From Synechococcales cyanobacterium PMM_0003 (lineage in GTDB: Bacteria; Cyanobacteriota; Cyanobacteriia; Pseudanabaenales; Pseudanabaenaceae): DNA of 9,837 nt. Made by a program: the position numbers and the translations under genes. This document shows positions 1 to 6,981 of this stretch, piece by piece; position 1 is the first letter of the stretch; the number at the start of each line of letters is the position of its first letter. The stretch is taken from positions 1 through 9,837 of the forward strand of contig CASBRC010000266.1 of assembly GCA_949128015.1 (NCBI GenBank), written 5' to 3'. The notes beneath the pieces are model-generated. The model was not told where the DNA came from. It did not search any database and worked only from the letters and a program-made list of their open reading frames with translations.

Positions 1-615
1 TCACCACAACTCGATCGCCTAGCGACGCAGATGGCAAAAGGTAGATATTTGCAGGTAATAGAATCTGAGACAAGTTTCCTTAGAATCCAGTTACTCGAAG
101 ATGACTATACAGGATTGCTCGATCGCCAAGATTTCGAGAAGTTGGAACTCAGCGATCGCAAAAGTTATCTCGCTAATTTGCCACCTGTTTTAAGTACTGA
201 AGAAATTTGCGATCGCATACCTGCTGTAATCACATTTATGCAGCAAGCAATGGCAACTCCCAATGAATATCTTTGGGGCGGTACGGTTGCCCCAAATTAT
301 GATTGTTCGGGGTTAATGCAAGCTGCTTTTGCATCGGTTGGTGTTTGGACTCCTCGCGATGCCTATCAACAAGAAGCATTTGGTAAGCCTGTAAATCTGG
401 CAGAAATCCAGATCGGCGATTTAATATTTTTTGGTAAGCTAACTAAAGCAACCCATGTGGGTATCTACATCGGCAATGGTGAATATATCCATAGCTCAGG
501 AAAAGAATATGGACACAATGGAATTGCTGTTAGTCAGCTAGCAGGAATAGATCAAGTTTCACAATGGTATAGCCAGCAATTGCGGGGTGCAGCCAAGATT
601 GAAAGTCCCAGATAG
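1..615 (+). CDS. NlpC/P60 family cell-wall endopeptidase (5' end outside window)
   Basis: Probable gamma-D-glutamyl-L-diamino acid endopeptidase that cuts peptidoglycan stem peptides. The reading frame is open from base 1, through SPQLDRLATQ ahead of the first in-window ATG (31), so the true start very likely lies upstream and ATG 31 is internal. Counting from that Met, residues 1 to about 55 fit the end of an N-terminal bacterial SH3 domain. The NlpC/P60 domain follows, with Cys92 in YDCSGL, His142 in THVGIYIGNG and His154 in YIHSSG. The Cys-to-His spacings (50 and 12) match, from memory, the triad of the structurally characterised Nostoc/Anabaena enzymes; on that comparison about 24 residues are missing upstream. 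No signal peptide can be judged. The stop codon lies inside the left arm of a perfect palindrome (600-652). Family call is strong; exact substrate is inferred. Confidence 0.9.
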   Translation, partial: SPQLDRLATQMAKGRYLQVIESETSFLRIQLLEDDYTGLLDRQDFEKLELSDRKSYLANLPPVLSTEEICDRIPAVITFMQQAMATPNEYLWGGTVAPNYDCSGLMQAAFASVGVWTPRDAYQQEAFGKPVNLAEIQIGDLIFFGKLTKATHVGIYIGNGEYIHSSGKEYGHNGIAVSQLAGIDQVSQWYSQQLRGAAKIESPR

Positions 616-652
616 ATTCGATGCTTTGCATCGAATCTATCTGGGACTTTCA
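600..652. repeat. 25-bp perfect palindrome overlapping the end of the NlpC/P60 gene
   Basis: Arms 600-624 and 628-652 are perfectly complementary around a TTT loop (625-627). The left arm encodes the last codons of the NlpC/P60 gene and its TAG stop (613-615), so the right arm is an inverted copy of the gene's end. No T-run follows on the plus strand, so this is not a textbook intrinsic terminator, although so strong a hairpin would still protect or terminate the mRNA. Confidence 0.9.
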
Positions 653-734
653 TATTGCGAAATAAAACTTTTAATAAAAATATTGGCTCTTATTTCAGTA
701 CAACACGTCATAAGATCTGCATGATGGAGAGTGG

Positions 735-803
735 TTAAATATAAACCCAAAAAGCTGTGGCGCACGCGCAGCGTGCGCCATAGCTTTTTGGGTTTATATT
801 TAA
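735..803. repeat. 33-bp palindrome, copy 1 of the CCCAAAAAGCTGT element
   Basis: Arms 735-767 and 771-803 pair around a GCA loop (768-770). The only non-Watson-Crick pair is G757 with T781, a wobble in RNA. Outer arms are AT-rich (TTAAATATAAACCCAAAAAG) and the core is GC-rich (GCGCACGC). The same arm sequence recurs at 9723-9777. It ends 25 bases before the lipoprotein ATG and 12 bases before its Shine-Dalgarno, so a promoter cannot fit between it and the gene. Confidence 0.9.
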
Positions 804-828
804 AGAACAGTTATCAGGAGCAGGACTA

Positions 829-1899
829 ATGTTGCAAAATCGATTGGGCTTAATGGCTGTGATGGTGAGTCTTACACTTCTGGGATGTGGTAATCAGGAT
901 GCCCCAAAGCCGTTGGCATCACCCAATACTTCGCAGACCACCACCACAACGACAACAACAACTTCTAAGACAGTGACTGCATCACCTGAAGCAACTCCAC
1001 CAGCGACTAAAAAAAGCACATCTAAATCACCAAAGGCGATCGCAATCGGTGACATTAAAGAGCTGGAAGACAATAACATCTGTGGCAAATCAAAAGTTAT
1101 CTATGCCTATGGTGAGACTTTCAATTATCGAGTTTATATTTGTGCAGATGCGAAGGAACCAGATCGCCCTCGTTATTATATCAGCCGTAACAAAGATGGT
1201 AGCGGTGGTTTGGATCTAGAAGCTACTAACTATAATCCTCAAAAATCAGGAGCAATCGAGTTTAACAACGACGGCTACATATACACGCTTGAAGCTCCTA
1301 CCACGCAAAATCCTGAGCCTGTATTGCGCGTGACATTCCCAAATCAAAAACTAAGTGAAGAACAGTTACTGCGATATCTTTCCCAAACTAATATTTCTAA
1401 ACTACCCACAGACAATTCTGCTGCGGATACTCTGAAATACGTGCTCCAAAATCGTGAAAGTTTAGGAATTTGTAAAGATAACTTCCGTGCCGAAGATGGA
1501 CAGAGAGGAATGGGATCTAAAGCATTCCAAATTACAGACAAGAAGTATTTGGTGCAAATCCAGTGTTTTCTAGCTGCTTATCAAGGTGCATTTGAATATG
1601 TCCTATGGATTGATGAAGCGCCGAAACCCCGTGTTGTCCCCCTCGAATTTGACAGCTTTCAAGAACCAAAGGAAGGCGAAAAGCCAAAACGAATCACGAA
1701 CAGATCGATTGCTGGTATACCTAGATTTAATGTGCGATCGCAAACGATGACTAACTTCACTAAGTTTCGTGGACTTGGCGATTGTGGCTCATCGGCTCTT
1801 TATAAACTAGAAGGCGATCGCATGGTTTTACAAGAATACCGCGCTAAATACGAATGTGATGGTAAGTATATTCAAGATTTTCCGATTATCTATCCGTAA
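829..1899 (+). CDS. DUF1176-like lipoprotein
   Basis: 356-residue envelope lipoprotein of unknown function. Start ATG 829 has a good Shine-Dalgarno (AGGAG, 816-820). The N-terminus is a type II signal peptide with hydrophobic stretch and lipobox LLGC, giving lipidated Cys20. Residues 21-70 are a low-complexity Ser/Thr/Pro/Lys linker with nine consecutive Thr (37-45). The rest is a globular domain with six further cysteines (85, 105, 215, 246, 319, 343) that could form disulfides. The C-terminal pattern RGLGDCGSSALYKLEGDRMV followed by a Cys-Asp-Gly-Lys motif, and the earlier CFLAAYQGAFEYVLW, resemble the DUF1176 family as I remember it; a profile search would settle this. The stop is inside the stem of a bidirectional terminator shared with the convergent TonB-like gene. 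Confidence 0.85.
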   Translation: MLQNRLGLMAVMVSLTLLGCGNQDAPKPLASPNTSQTTTTTTTTTSKTVTASPEATPPATKKSTSKSPKAIAIGDIKELEDNNICGKSKVIYAYGETFNYRVYICADAKEPDRPRYYISRNKDGSGGLDLEATNYNPQKSGAIEFNNDGYIYTLEAPTTQNPEPVLRVTFPNQKLSEEQLLRYLSQTNISKLPTDNSAADTLKYVLQNRESLGICKDNFRAEDGQRGMGSKAFQITDKKYLVQIQCFLAAYQGAFEYVLWIDEAPKPRVVPLEFDSFQEPKEGEKPKRITNRSIAGIPRFNVRSQTMTNFTKFRGLGDCGSSALYKLEGDRMVLQEYRAKYECDGKYIQDFPIIYP

Positions 1900-1935
1900 A
1901 AAAAAGTGGCGCAAAGTGCCACTTTTTTTTTACGG
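1894..1935. terminator. bidirectional terminator between lipoprotein and TonB-like genes
   Basis: Stem 1898-1910 / 1918-1930 (A8-GTGGC against GCCAC-T8) closes a 7-base loop. With T1931 bulged, a further four pairs form (1894-1897 with 1932-1935). Each strand ends in a run of T, so it should work both ways. Both convergent stop codons, TAA 1897-1899 (+) and TAA 1932-1930 (-), lie within the structure. Confidence 0.88.
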
Positions 1936-3093
1936 AAACTTATACTTAGCAGTCACAAGACGATATTTACCACTTTGGGAATCTGCAATTGGTTGAAATT
2001 TATATTCTTTTACAGCCTCTTTGGCAATTTTATCTAACTCTTTATTCCCACTTGATTTGAAATATCTTGTATCGACTTCGCCTTTAGGATCGACAAGCCA
2101 CATAAATATTACTTCCCCGCTCTTCCCAGTAACATTTTCATTCTTTGGGGGAACCCATACTACACCTTGCTCTCTCTCATAATTAATCGCTGACACTAAT
2201 TTATCTGTGGGAGCAATAATTGTATTAACGATTAAGCCTTTTTCGTTTAAAGCCAGTAATCTTTCGTCAATTGGATAACCAAAGGCAATATTAACTACAT
2301 CTTTTTCATTGAGATCGCTATTAGAAGCATTAGGAGTGCCAGATCCTTGGATATTTTTGGAAACTTTGTCGGGAGTTGTCCCATTATTAGCATTTTTAGT
2401 TGTGGCGGGTGGTGAAGTTGTTTCATCCTTTAATCCCCCATTCTTAAAGTCAGGTTTGAGATTACTGTTTGTAGTTTCTATTTTTACAGGATTAGAATTA
2501 TCGATCTGTCCAGACATACTAATGCGTTGCCGATTCTGGGGCATTTCAGGCACACGAATCTGCGGTTTTACGAACGGAAATAGGTCAGTTTCTTTAGTAC
2601 TGCTAGATAATGGGGGGGCTGAGAAGGAAAAGTCTGTAACTGGTGGTAAATCTTCTAAATTATCAAGGCTGTTTAAGTCTAAATTCCTTAGCGGTGAGTT
2701 AAACGATGTATCGGGAAATGTATTCGAGAATGTGTTCAGGGGTGAGTCGGTTTTAGAATCAGATTTGATGAATAGGTTATCAAAAAGTGATTTATTTGAT
2801 TTAGCGTTGGGAGTTAATGACTTGGGAGGCAACTTGACAACAGGAAGAGTTGAGACGACAACTTCACGAGGTTCTGCTTTTTTGAGTGGATTGGGCGTGA
2901 CGAGAGCAAAGGCAGTATGAATGCCGAGAGAACTAACTACCAGTACCCAAAACGGATACTTCACGATCAATTTACCTACTTTGTTAGCAAATTGAAGTGC
3001 GGGATTATTTGCCACAACTGTATGTGCAGAATTCAATACAGGTTTATCAGCTTGACTTACAATGAGGTCGCTGTTTGGTTTAGTTGGCAACAT
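1930..3093 (-). CDS. TonB-like energy-transducer protein
   Basis: Periplasm-spanning protein expected to pass ExbB/ExbD proton-motive energy to outer-membrane transporters. From ATG 3093 it is 387 residues: a short cytoplasmic N-terminus, one membrane helix at about 46-65 (YPFWVLVVSSLGIHTAFALV), then a 250-residue linker rich in Ser, Asn, Pro and Thr. The C-terminal TonB-like beta-alpha-beta domain is at about 324-387 (GEVIFMWLVDPKGEVDTRYF, then KIAKEAVKEYKFQP). An in-frame TTG at 3135 would add 14 residues, but neither start has a clear Shine-Dalgarno; I prefer the ATG because the extra residues look unlike a leader. The gene follows exbD by 67 bases on the same strand, probably in one transcript. 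No exbB is adjacent. The linker is long and much less proline-dominated than classical TonB. Its outer-membrane partner is unknown. Confidence 0.82.
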   Translation of the reverse strand: MLPTKPNSDLIVSQADKPVLNSAHTVVANNPALQFANKVGKLIVKYPFWVLVVSSLGIHTAFALVTPNPLKKAEPREVVVSTLPVVKLPPKSLTPNAKSNKSLFDNLFIKSDSKTDSPLNTFSNTFPDTSFNSPLRNLDLNSLDNLEDLPPVTDFSFSAPPLSSSTKETDLFPFVKPQIRVPEMPQNRQRISMSGQIDNSNPVKIETTNSNLKPDFKNGGLKDETTSPPATTKNANNGTTPDKVSKNIQGSGTPNASNSDLNEKDVVNIAFGYPIDERLLALNEKGLIVNTIIAPTDKLVSAINYEREQGVVWVPPKNENVTGKSGEVIFMWLVDPKGEVDTRYFKSSGNKELDKIAKEAVKEYKFQPIADSQSGKYRLVTAKYKFP

Positions 3094-3160
3094 AGTATTT
3101 TGTAAGTATTTTATGAATATAAAGTTACTAAGCAAAGCACTTTAAATTAAAAGCGAGAAA

Positions 3161-3595
3161 TTAAGAGCGAGACGTGGCGATCGCCACTCGATTACCTGCA
3201 ATGGCTCTTAATTCTGACAGACGGCTAATCACAATTTGATAAGAGACAGTTGAGTCATCCGCACTAAGTACAACTGTACCTCTCGCCGATGTTGCCAAGA
3301 ATGTATTGATATCTTGTATCAACTGCTGAGAGGAAATAGATTTTCCATCTTTTAACATTTGTCCCGCAGGATCAAGGGTGATTACGAAAATATCTTGGGG
3401 TTGGAGATCGCCTGTGTTTGAGTCACCCTTATTATTGCGATCGCTAATTGGCAAATCAATGCCAATACGACTGGGAATGGTCAGGGCGGCTGACAACAAG
3501 ATAAAAAATGCCAAAATCGAAAACACCACATCCAACAAAGCCGTTAAATTAATTTCAGCATTAGCTGATGCTTGGTATTTTTTACGAATTTTCAT
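3161..3595 (-). CDS. exbD: ExbD/TolR-family biopolymer transport protein
   Basis: 144-residue inner-membrane protein of the ExbB-ExbD (TolQ-TolR) proton-driven motor. It has a short basic N-terminus (MKIRKKYQ), then a membrane helix at about 16-40 containing LTALLDVVFSILAFF. Asp22 corresponds to the conserved protonatable aspartate of the family. A periplasmic domain of about 100 residues follows, ending in a beta-strand-rich ISRLSELRAIAG segment. Length is normal for ExbD. ATG 3593-3595 is the start; I see no good Shine-Dalgarno. It lies 38 bases after queF and 67 bases before the TonB-like gene on the same strand. ExbD needs ExbB to work, and none is present here, so the ExbB must come from elsewhere. 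TolR is the alternative identity; the TonB-like neighbour favours ExbD. Confidence 0.88.
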   Translation of the reverse strand: MKIRKKYQASANAEINLTALLDVVFSILAFFILLSAALTIPSRIGIDLPISDRNNKGDSNTGDLQPQDIFVITLDPAGQMLKDGKSISSQQLIQDINTFLATSARGTVVLSADDSTVSYQIVISRLSELRAIAGNRVAIATSRS

Positions 3596-3633
3596 AAATC
3601 AACTGCACTCAAATCAATGTGACGCATCTAAAG

Positions 3634-4020
3634 TTAGATTGTTTCTTGGGGCTTGATGTAATTTACCTCCACAACGGTATGCACATTACCGCGAGGGGTA
3701 AAGTCACCCTTAACGTTGATTCTGAGAGGATCGCCTGCTTTTACAAAATCATCAAGAATCTGATTAACCGATTCTTCGTGGGAAATAAAGCGATCGCGAT
3801 AGCTATTGATGTACAGCTTAATTGCCTTCAGCTCTACCAATAATAGGTTGGGGGTATAGGTGATATAAATTGTGGCAAAGTCTGGATAGCCTGAAAATGG
3901 ACATTTGCTAGTAAATTCAGGCAGGGTAATTTGAATATTGTAATCTCTACCAATTCGAGGATTTGGGAAAGTGGTGAGGGTTACATCTGCGATCGCTTGT
4001 TCGCCGTACTTAACAGTCAT
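3634..4020 (-). CDS. queF: NADPH-dependent 7-cyano-7-deazaguanine (preQ0) reductase
   Basis: Cytosolic enzyme reducing preQ0 to preQ1 in queuosine tRNA-modification synthesis. At 128 residues it is a short type I (unimodular) QueF. The nucleophile is Cys40 in EFTSKCPFSGYPDFA, with general acid Asp47. The family signature LKAIKLYINSYRDRF is at 64-78, and substrate-binding His81-Glu82 sits in FISHEESVN. Spacings Cys-Asp 7 and Cys-His 41 equal those of the Bacillus enzyme (Cys55, Asp62, His96, Glu97). The C-terminus has the FTPRGNVHTVVEVNY strand. ATG 4018-4020 is the start. No preQ1 riboswitch is evident in the 70 bases upstream. It is followed by exbD at 38 bases, so co-transcription with an unrelated pathway is possible. 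Confidence 0.96.
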   Translation of the reverse strand: MTVKYGEQAIADVTLTTFPNPRIGRDYNIQITLPEFTSKCPFSGYPDFATIYITYTPNLLLVELKAIKLYINSYRDRFISHEESVNQILDDFVKAGDPLRINVKGDFTPRGNVHTVVEVNYIKPQETI

Positions 4021-4090
4021 GTCTACTCTAAAGGTAAAAGATTAAAATGATTGAGGCTTGCTCTATTCTTCTAGCGTAGCAAATTTTTCG

Positions 4091-4129
4091 ATAAAAAAAG
4101 AAGGGCGCTTCGCGTCCTTCCTTTTTTAT
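4091..4129 (-). terminator. intrinsic terminator of hpf/lrtA
   Basis: Arms 4091-4108 and 4112-4129 pair around a TTC loop, with one A-C mismatch (4099/4121) and one G-T pair (4105/4115). Read on the minus strand, the GC-rich stem runs into seven T, a classic rho-independent signal 43 bases after the hpf stop. It separates hpf from queF. The plus strand also has T-runs but no gene reads into it. Confidence 0.85.
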
Positions 4130-4171
4130 AACTCAAGATTTGGCTCAAAGCGCCCTCTCCTGAAGTTGGGT

Positions 4172-4747
4172 TTAATGTTTTTTGGCATCATGGGGCTGAA
4201 TTACGCCATAACCGCCATGATTTCGTTCATAAACAACGTTGATTTCCCCTGTATCAGCGTTGCGAAAAACATAGAAATCATGATCGATTAGCTCCAACCT
4301 TTCCAGAGCCTCATCAACAGATAGCGCAGGCATGGCAAAGTATTTGTTGCGTACAACCTGACTTGGTAGCTCAACTACCCGATTATCATCTGGCACAGGT
4401 ACAGGAGGCTGTTCAGCAACAGCAACACTTGTTTTTGTAGCACTGCGATCGTTCTTGCGCTCTTTAAATTTACGCAACTTGCGTGAAATCTTGTCAGCGA
4501 CTAGATCGATACTTACATACAAATTCTCGCTCTTTTCCTCAGCGCGGATCACAGATCCATTCGCGTAAACTGTTACTTCAGCCGATTGACTAGAAGCAAT
4601 GCGAGGGTTACGAGCCACAGATAGATGCACATCTATCTCTGTGGTTAATGCTTGGAAATGGCTCACCGCTTTGTCGAGCTTCTGCTCGACATATTCGCGA
4701 ATGGCTTCCGTGACTTCCATATTCTTGCCTTGAATTACAAGTTTCAT
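4172..4747 (-). CDS. hpf: ribosome hibernation promoting factor, long form (LrtA type)
   Basis: Binds the 30S decoding region and dimerises 70S ribosomes into inactive 100S particles in starvation or darkness. Cyanobacterial members are called LrtA, light-repressed transcript. I place the start at ATG 4747 ([20 protein letters not shown]), the usual N-terminus, with GAGG eight bases upstream; an in-frame TTG at 4774 would add nine residues but falls inside an inverted repeat. The 191 residues give an S30AE domain (1-100) ending in basic [16 protein letters not shown], a Pro/Val linker (105-130) and the C-terminal dimerisation domain (135-187; [40 protein letters not shown]). It is monocistronic, with its own terminator at 4091-4129. 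The leader carries nested inverted repeats (4771-4844) that may regulate it. Confidence 0.95.
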   Translation of the reverse strand: MKLVIQGKNMEVTEAIREYVEQKLDKAVSHFQALTTEIDVHLSVARNPRIASSQSAEVTVYANGSVIRAEEKSENLYVSIDLVADKISRKLRKFKERKNDRSATKTSVAVAEQPPVPVPDDNRVVELPSQVVRNKYFAMPALSVDEALERLELIDHDFYVFRNADTGEINVVYERNHGGYGVIQPHDAKKH

Positions 4748-4770
4748 CTCTATGACCTCGCTTCTGAGTT

Positions 4771-4844
4771 CCAAATCAGCTACAAAAAATTAAAACGCGC
4801 AATCTTGTTTTTAATTACCCCACTGCGCCGAATAGCTGATTTGG
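4771..4844 (-). promoter_or_regulatory. nested inverted repeats in the hpf/lrtA leader
   Basis: An outer 12-bp perfect inverted repeat (CCAAATCAGCTA at 4771-4782, TAGCTGATTTGG at 4833-4844) encloses an inner 8-bp repeat (AATTAAAA 4788-4795, TTTTAATT 4809-4816). In the minus-strand transcript the proximal arm ends 23 bases before the ATG, close enough to affect ribosome access. Either an RNA leader structure or a protein-binding site is possible. Confidence 0.45.
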
Positions 4845-4982
4845 CTATGAGTTCAGATTAGCACTTTGATGGTGTCAGTGACCCAACTTCGACGCACTTC
4901 TTAATGTAGGCTTAACAACCAATTTTGGGGTTTTTATAGCCCATAGCGTTAAAAACACGAAATCCTAGAATTAGCTAAGTGA

Positions 4983-5033
4983 AACTCCAGAAAGCAAAGG
5001 CGGCGCTTCGCGCCGCCTTTGCTTTCTGGAGTT
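4983..5033. repeat. 24-bp perfect palindrome with GGCGGCGC core
   Basis: Arms 4983-5006 and 5010-5033 pair perfectly around a TTC loop. The central 19 bases, GGCGGCGCTTCGCGCCGCC, match the core of the palindrome at 8113-8169 read in reverse, except for one loop base. The outer arms (AACTCCAGAAAGCAAA) are unrelated to that copy. It lies between divergent genes, where a terminator is not expected. Confidence 0.9.
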
Positions 5034-5147
5034 GTAAGAGTAACAAAAGCTATAGAAATAATTGCAATCTGTAGGATTAACAGCAAACAAGGTTGCTAAT
5101 TATCACTTACGATTGGGATTGTGTATCTCCTTAAGCACGCGCAGTAA

Positions 5148-5208
5148 AATAAAGAATCAATTTTTAGTGGTGCGGCGAAGCCGCGCCACTAAAAATCGAT
5201 TCTTTATT
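5148..5208. repeat. 29-bp near-perfect palindrome upstream of pgi
   Basis: Arms 5148-5176 and 5180-5208 pair around a GAA loop, with two exceptions: T5171/G5185 and A5159/C5197. The GC-rich core GTGGTGCGGC/GCCGCGCCAC is flanked by AT-rich arms (AATAAAGAATCAATTTTTA). It is 79 bases before the pgi ATG and upstream of the tandem repeats. Confidence 0.88.
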
Positions 5209-5222
5209 AAATCGCAGAACCC

Positions 5223-5267
5223 TTAAGCTATTCACATTTAAGCTATTCACATTTAAGCTATTCGCAA
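5223..5267. repeat. three 15-base tandem repeats before pgi
   Basis: TTAAGCTATTCACAT occurs twice exactly (5223-5237, 5238-5252). A third unit (5253-5267) ends in GCAA instead of ACAT. The block ends 19 bases before the pgi start, where pgi promoter or leader elements should be. Confidence 0.9.
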
Positions 5268-5286
5268 AGAGCAAAGTGAGGTTCGT

Positions 5287-6876
5287 ATGAGTTCGGCTGT
5301 GGAACTGTGGCAACGTTATCAAGACTGGCTGTACTACCATGCAGAGCTGGGTCTTTACGTGGATATCAGTCGGATCAGGTTTACGCCAGACTTTGTGACA
5401 CAGATACAACCCAAGTTTGTCAAGGCTTTTGCTGATATGAAAGCGCTAGAGTCAGGTGCGATCGCAAATCCTGACGAACATCGCATGGTCGGGCATTATT
5501 GGCTGCGATCTCCTGAAATCGCCCCCACCGAGGAATTGCGTAAAGATATTACTGAGACTCTTGATCGCATTGAAGATTTTACAAAAAAGGTTCATGCAGG
5601 GATAGTTCATCCTCCTGCGGCTGCGAAGTTTACCGATATTCTCTCGATTGGCATCGGTGGATCGGCTTTAGGCCCGCAATTTGTGGCTCAGTGCTTAGCC
5701 AAGGCAGACGTGCCGCTCAAAATTAGTTTTATTGACAACTCCGATCCCGACGGGATCGACTTGGTGCTTGACCTACTAGGCGATCGCCTTAGTACCACAT
5801 TAGTCTTAGTGATTTCCAAGTCTGGTGCTACTCCTGAAGCCGCCAATGGCATGAAAGAAGTCGAGTTTGCCTTCGCGAAAGCAGGTTTAGACTTTGCGAA
5901 ACAGGCGATCGCAATTACAGGTGTTGGTAGTGCGCTCGAAAAATATGCGATCGGCAATGGTTGGCTTGATCAATTCCCGATGTATGACTGGATCGGTGGT
6001 AGAACCTCAGAGCTATCGGCAGTTGGTTTATTACCCGCAGCATTGCAAGGTATTGACATTCGCGAAATGCTACGTGGGGCAAGCGTGATGGATGCCGCGA
6101 CTCGCATTGAAGATCTGCGCCAAAACCCCGCCGCGCTCCTCGCAATGTCATGGTACTTTGCAGGTAACGGCAAGGGCGAAAAAGACATGGTGGTCTTGCC
6201 CTATAAAGATCGACTTTTGTTGTTTAGCCGCTATTTGCAACAACTGGTAATGGAATCCCTTGGCAAAGAAAAGAATCTGGATGGCAATACTGTCTATCAG
6301 GGGATCGCTGTCTACGGTAACAAAGGCTCTACCGATCAACATGCCTATGTGCAGCAACTACGCGATGGTGTCCCCAACTTTTTTGCAACATTTATCGAAG
6401 TTTTACAAGACTCTGCCAAACCCCACCCCGAAGTAGAAGAAGGTGTTGTCACAGGCGACTATTTACTTGGGTTTCTACAAGGTACTCGCAGCGCTCTATA
6501 TGAAAATGGTAGAGACTCAATTACGGTGACGATCCCATTTGTCTCTGAACTTACTGTTGGTGCATTAATCGCTCTGTACGAACGCGCTGTCAGCTTCTAT
6601 GCTTCGCTAGTGAATATCAATGCTTACAACCAACCTGGAGTCGAGGCTGGAAAAAAAGCAGGTGCAAAAGTACTTGCCTTGCAAAAGAAGCTCATTGACT
6701 CATTACAATCATCAAATGTGTCGCTTTCTCTTGAAGAAATTGCTGTCAAAATAGACGCGCCAGATGAGATTGAGTCTTTGTATCATATTGCTCGTCATCT
6801 TCATGCCAATTGCAAAATTCTATTTGAAGGCGATTTATCTAGCCCTAAGACTCTTAAAATGATGTTGATTTTATAA
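5287..6876 (+). CDS. pgi: glucose-6-phosphate isomerase
   Basis: Cytosolic enzyme interconverting glucose-6-phosphate and fructose-6-phosphate in glycolysis, gluconeogenesis and the oxidative pentose phosphate path. ATG 5287 has GAGG at 5278-5281 with 5-base spacing. The 529 residues are normal for the family. The phosphate-binding loop GIGGSALGP is at 122-130, followed by a [14 protein letters not shown] segment and GGRTS at 237-241. [15 protein letters not shown] begins at 347 and includes ring-opening His352. QPGVEAGKK at 449-457 carries the lysine expected at the active site. It is monocistronic: a long divergent gap precedes it and an AT-rich hairpin follows. Three 15-base tandem repeats and a long palindrome upstream are candidate control or structural elements. 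Confidence 0.98.
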   Translation: MSSAVELWQRYQDWLYYHAELGLYVDISRIRFTPDFVTQIQPKFVKAFADMKALESGAIANPDEHRMVGHYWLRSPEIAPTEELRKDITETLDRIEDFTKKVHAGIVHPPAAAKFTDILSIGIGGSALGPQFVAQCLAKADVPLKISFIDNSDPDGIDLVLDLLGDRLSTTLVLVISKSGATPEAANGMKEVEFAFAKAGLDFAKQAIAITGVGSALEKYAIGNGWLDQFPMYDWIGGRTSELSAVGLLPAALQGIDIREMLRGASVMDAATRIEDLRQNPAALLAMSWYFAGNGKGEKDMVVLPYKDRLLLFSRYLQQLVMESLGKEKNLDGNTVYQGIAVYGNKGSTDQHAYVQQLRDGVPNFFATFIEVLQDSAKPHPEVEEGVVTGDYLLGFLQGTRSALYENGRDSITVTIPFVSELTVGALIALYERAVSFYASLVNINAYNQPGVEAGKKAGAKVLALQKKLIDSLQSSNVSLSLEEIAVKIDAPDEIESLYHIARHLHANCKILFEGDLSSPKTLKMMLIL

Positions 6877-6891
6877 ATCATGTTCACAAAA

Positions 6892-6929
6892 AACAAATAA
6901 AGACAGCGTTTTTACCGTCTTTATTTGTT
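6892..6929 (+). terminator. probable pgi terminator
   Basis: A 13-bp perfect stem (AACAAATAAAGAC 6892-6904, GTCTTTATTTGTT 6917-6929) with a 12-base loop begins 15 bases after the pgi stop. It is AT-rich and the following T-run is poor, so termination strength is uncertain. Confidence 0.6.
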
Positions 6930-6951
6930 ATTGTGCTAATTATTATGGCGA

Positions 6952-6981
6952 TTGATATAAAAATATTAAGATTACTATTTC
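6952..6981 (+). promoter_or_regulatory. possible promoter of the cNMP-fold gene
   Basis: TTGATA (6952-6957) and TATTTC (6976-6981) are 18 bases apart in a very AT-rich stretch upstream of the gene starting at 7070. The -10 match is weak, and such AT-rich DNA gives chance matches. Confidence 0.25.

Larger units (their letters stand above)
4748..5286. other. 539-base divergent intergenic region between hpf and pgi
   Basis: No credible gene on either strand. It must hold both divergent promoters, though I cannot assign either with confidence. Contents in order: nested inverted repeats in the hpf leader (4771-4844), about 140 bases without obvious structure, a 24-bp perfect palindrome (4983-5033), about 115 bases of AT-rich sequence, a 29-bp near-perfect palindrome (5148-5208), three 15-base tandem repeats (5223-5267) and the pgi Shine-Dalgarno (5278-5281). 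Confidence 0.8.

Noticed and set aside
600..803. Insertion sequence bounded by the two palindromes
   Set aside because: The palindromes are unrelated to each other and the bases between them encode no transposase.
894..1088. 64-residue minus-strand frame opposite the lipoprotein linker
   Set aside because: Its poly-Val run is just the reverse of the Thr microsatellite; the lipobox and ribosome site support the plus strand.
2309..2920. 203-residue plus-strand open frame opposite the TonB-like gene
   Set aside because: It is antisense to the low-complexity linker of a gene with clear TonB features, lacks recognisable domains, and the minus-strand frame is the coherent one.
3950..4090. preQ1 riboswitch before queF
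   Set aside because: No convincing small pseudoknot or conserved aptamer sequence is visible, and the stretch is taken up by the hpf terminator.
5223..5267. CRISPR-like repeat
   Set aside because: Units are 15 bases and directly adjacent, with no spacers and no cas genes.
5164..5409. 81-residue minus-strand open frame
   Set aside because: It covers a palindrome, the tandem repeats (giving [12 protein letters not shown]) and the start of pgi; it is an artefact of repeated DNA.
5915..6357. Minus-strand open frames within pgi
   Set aside because: They are shadows of a well-conserved enzyme gene.
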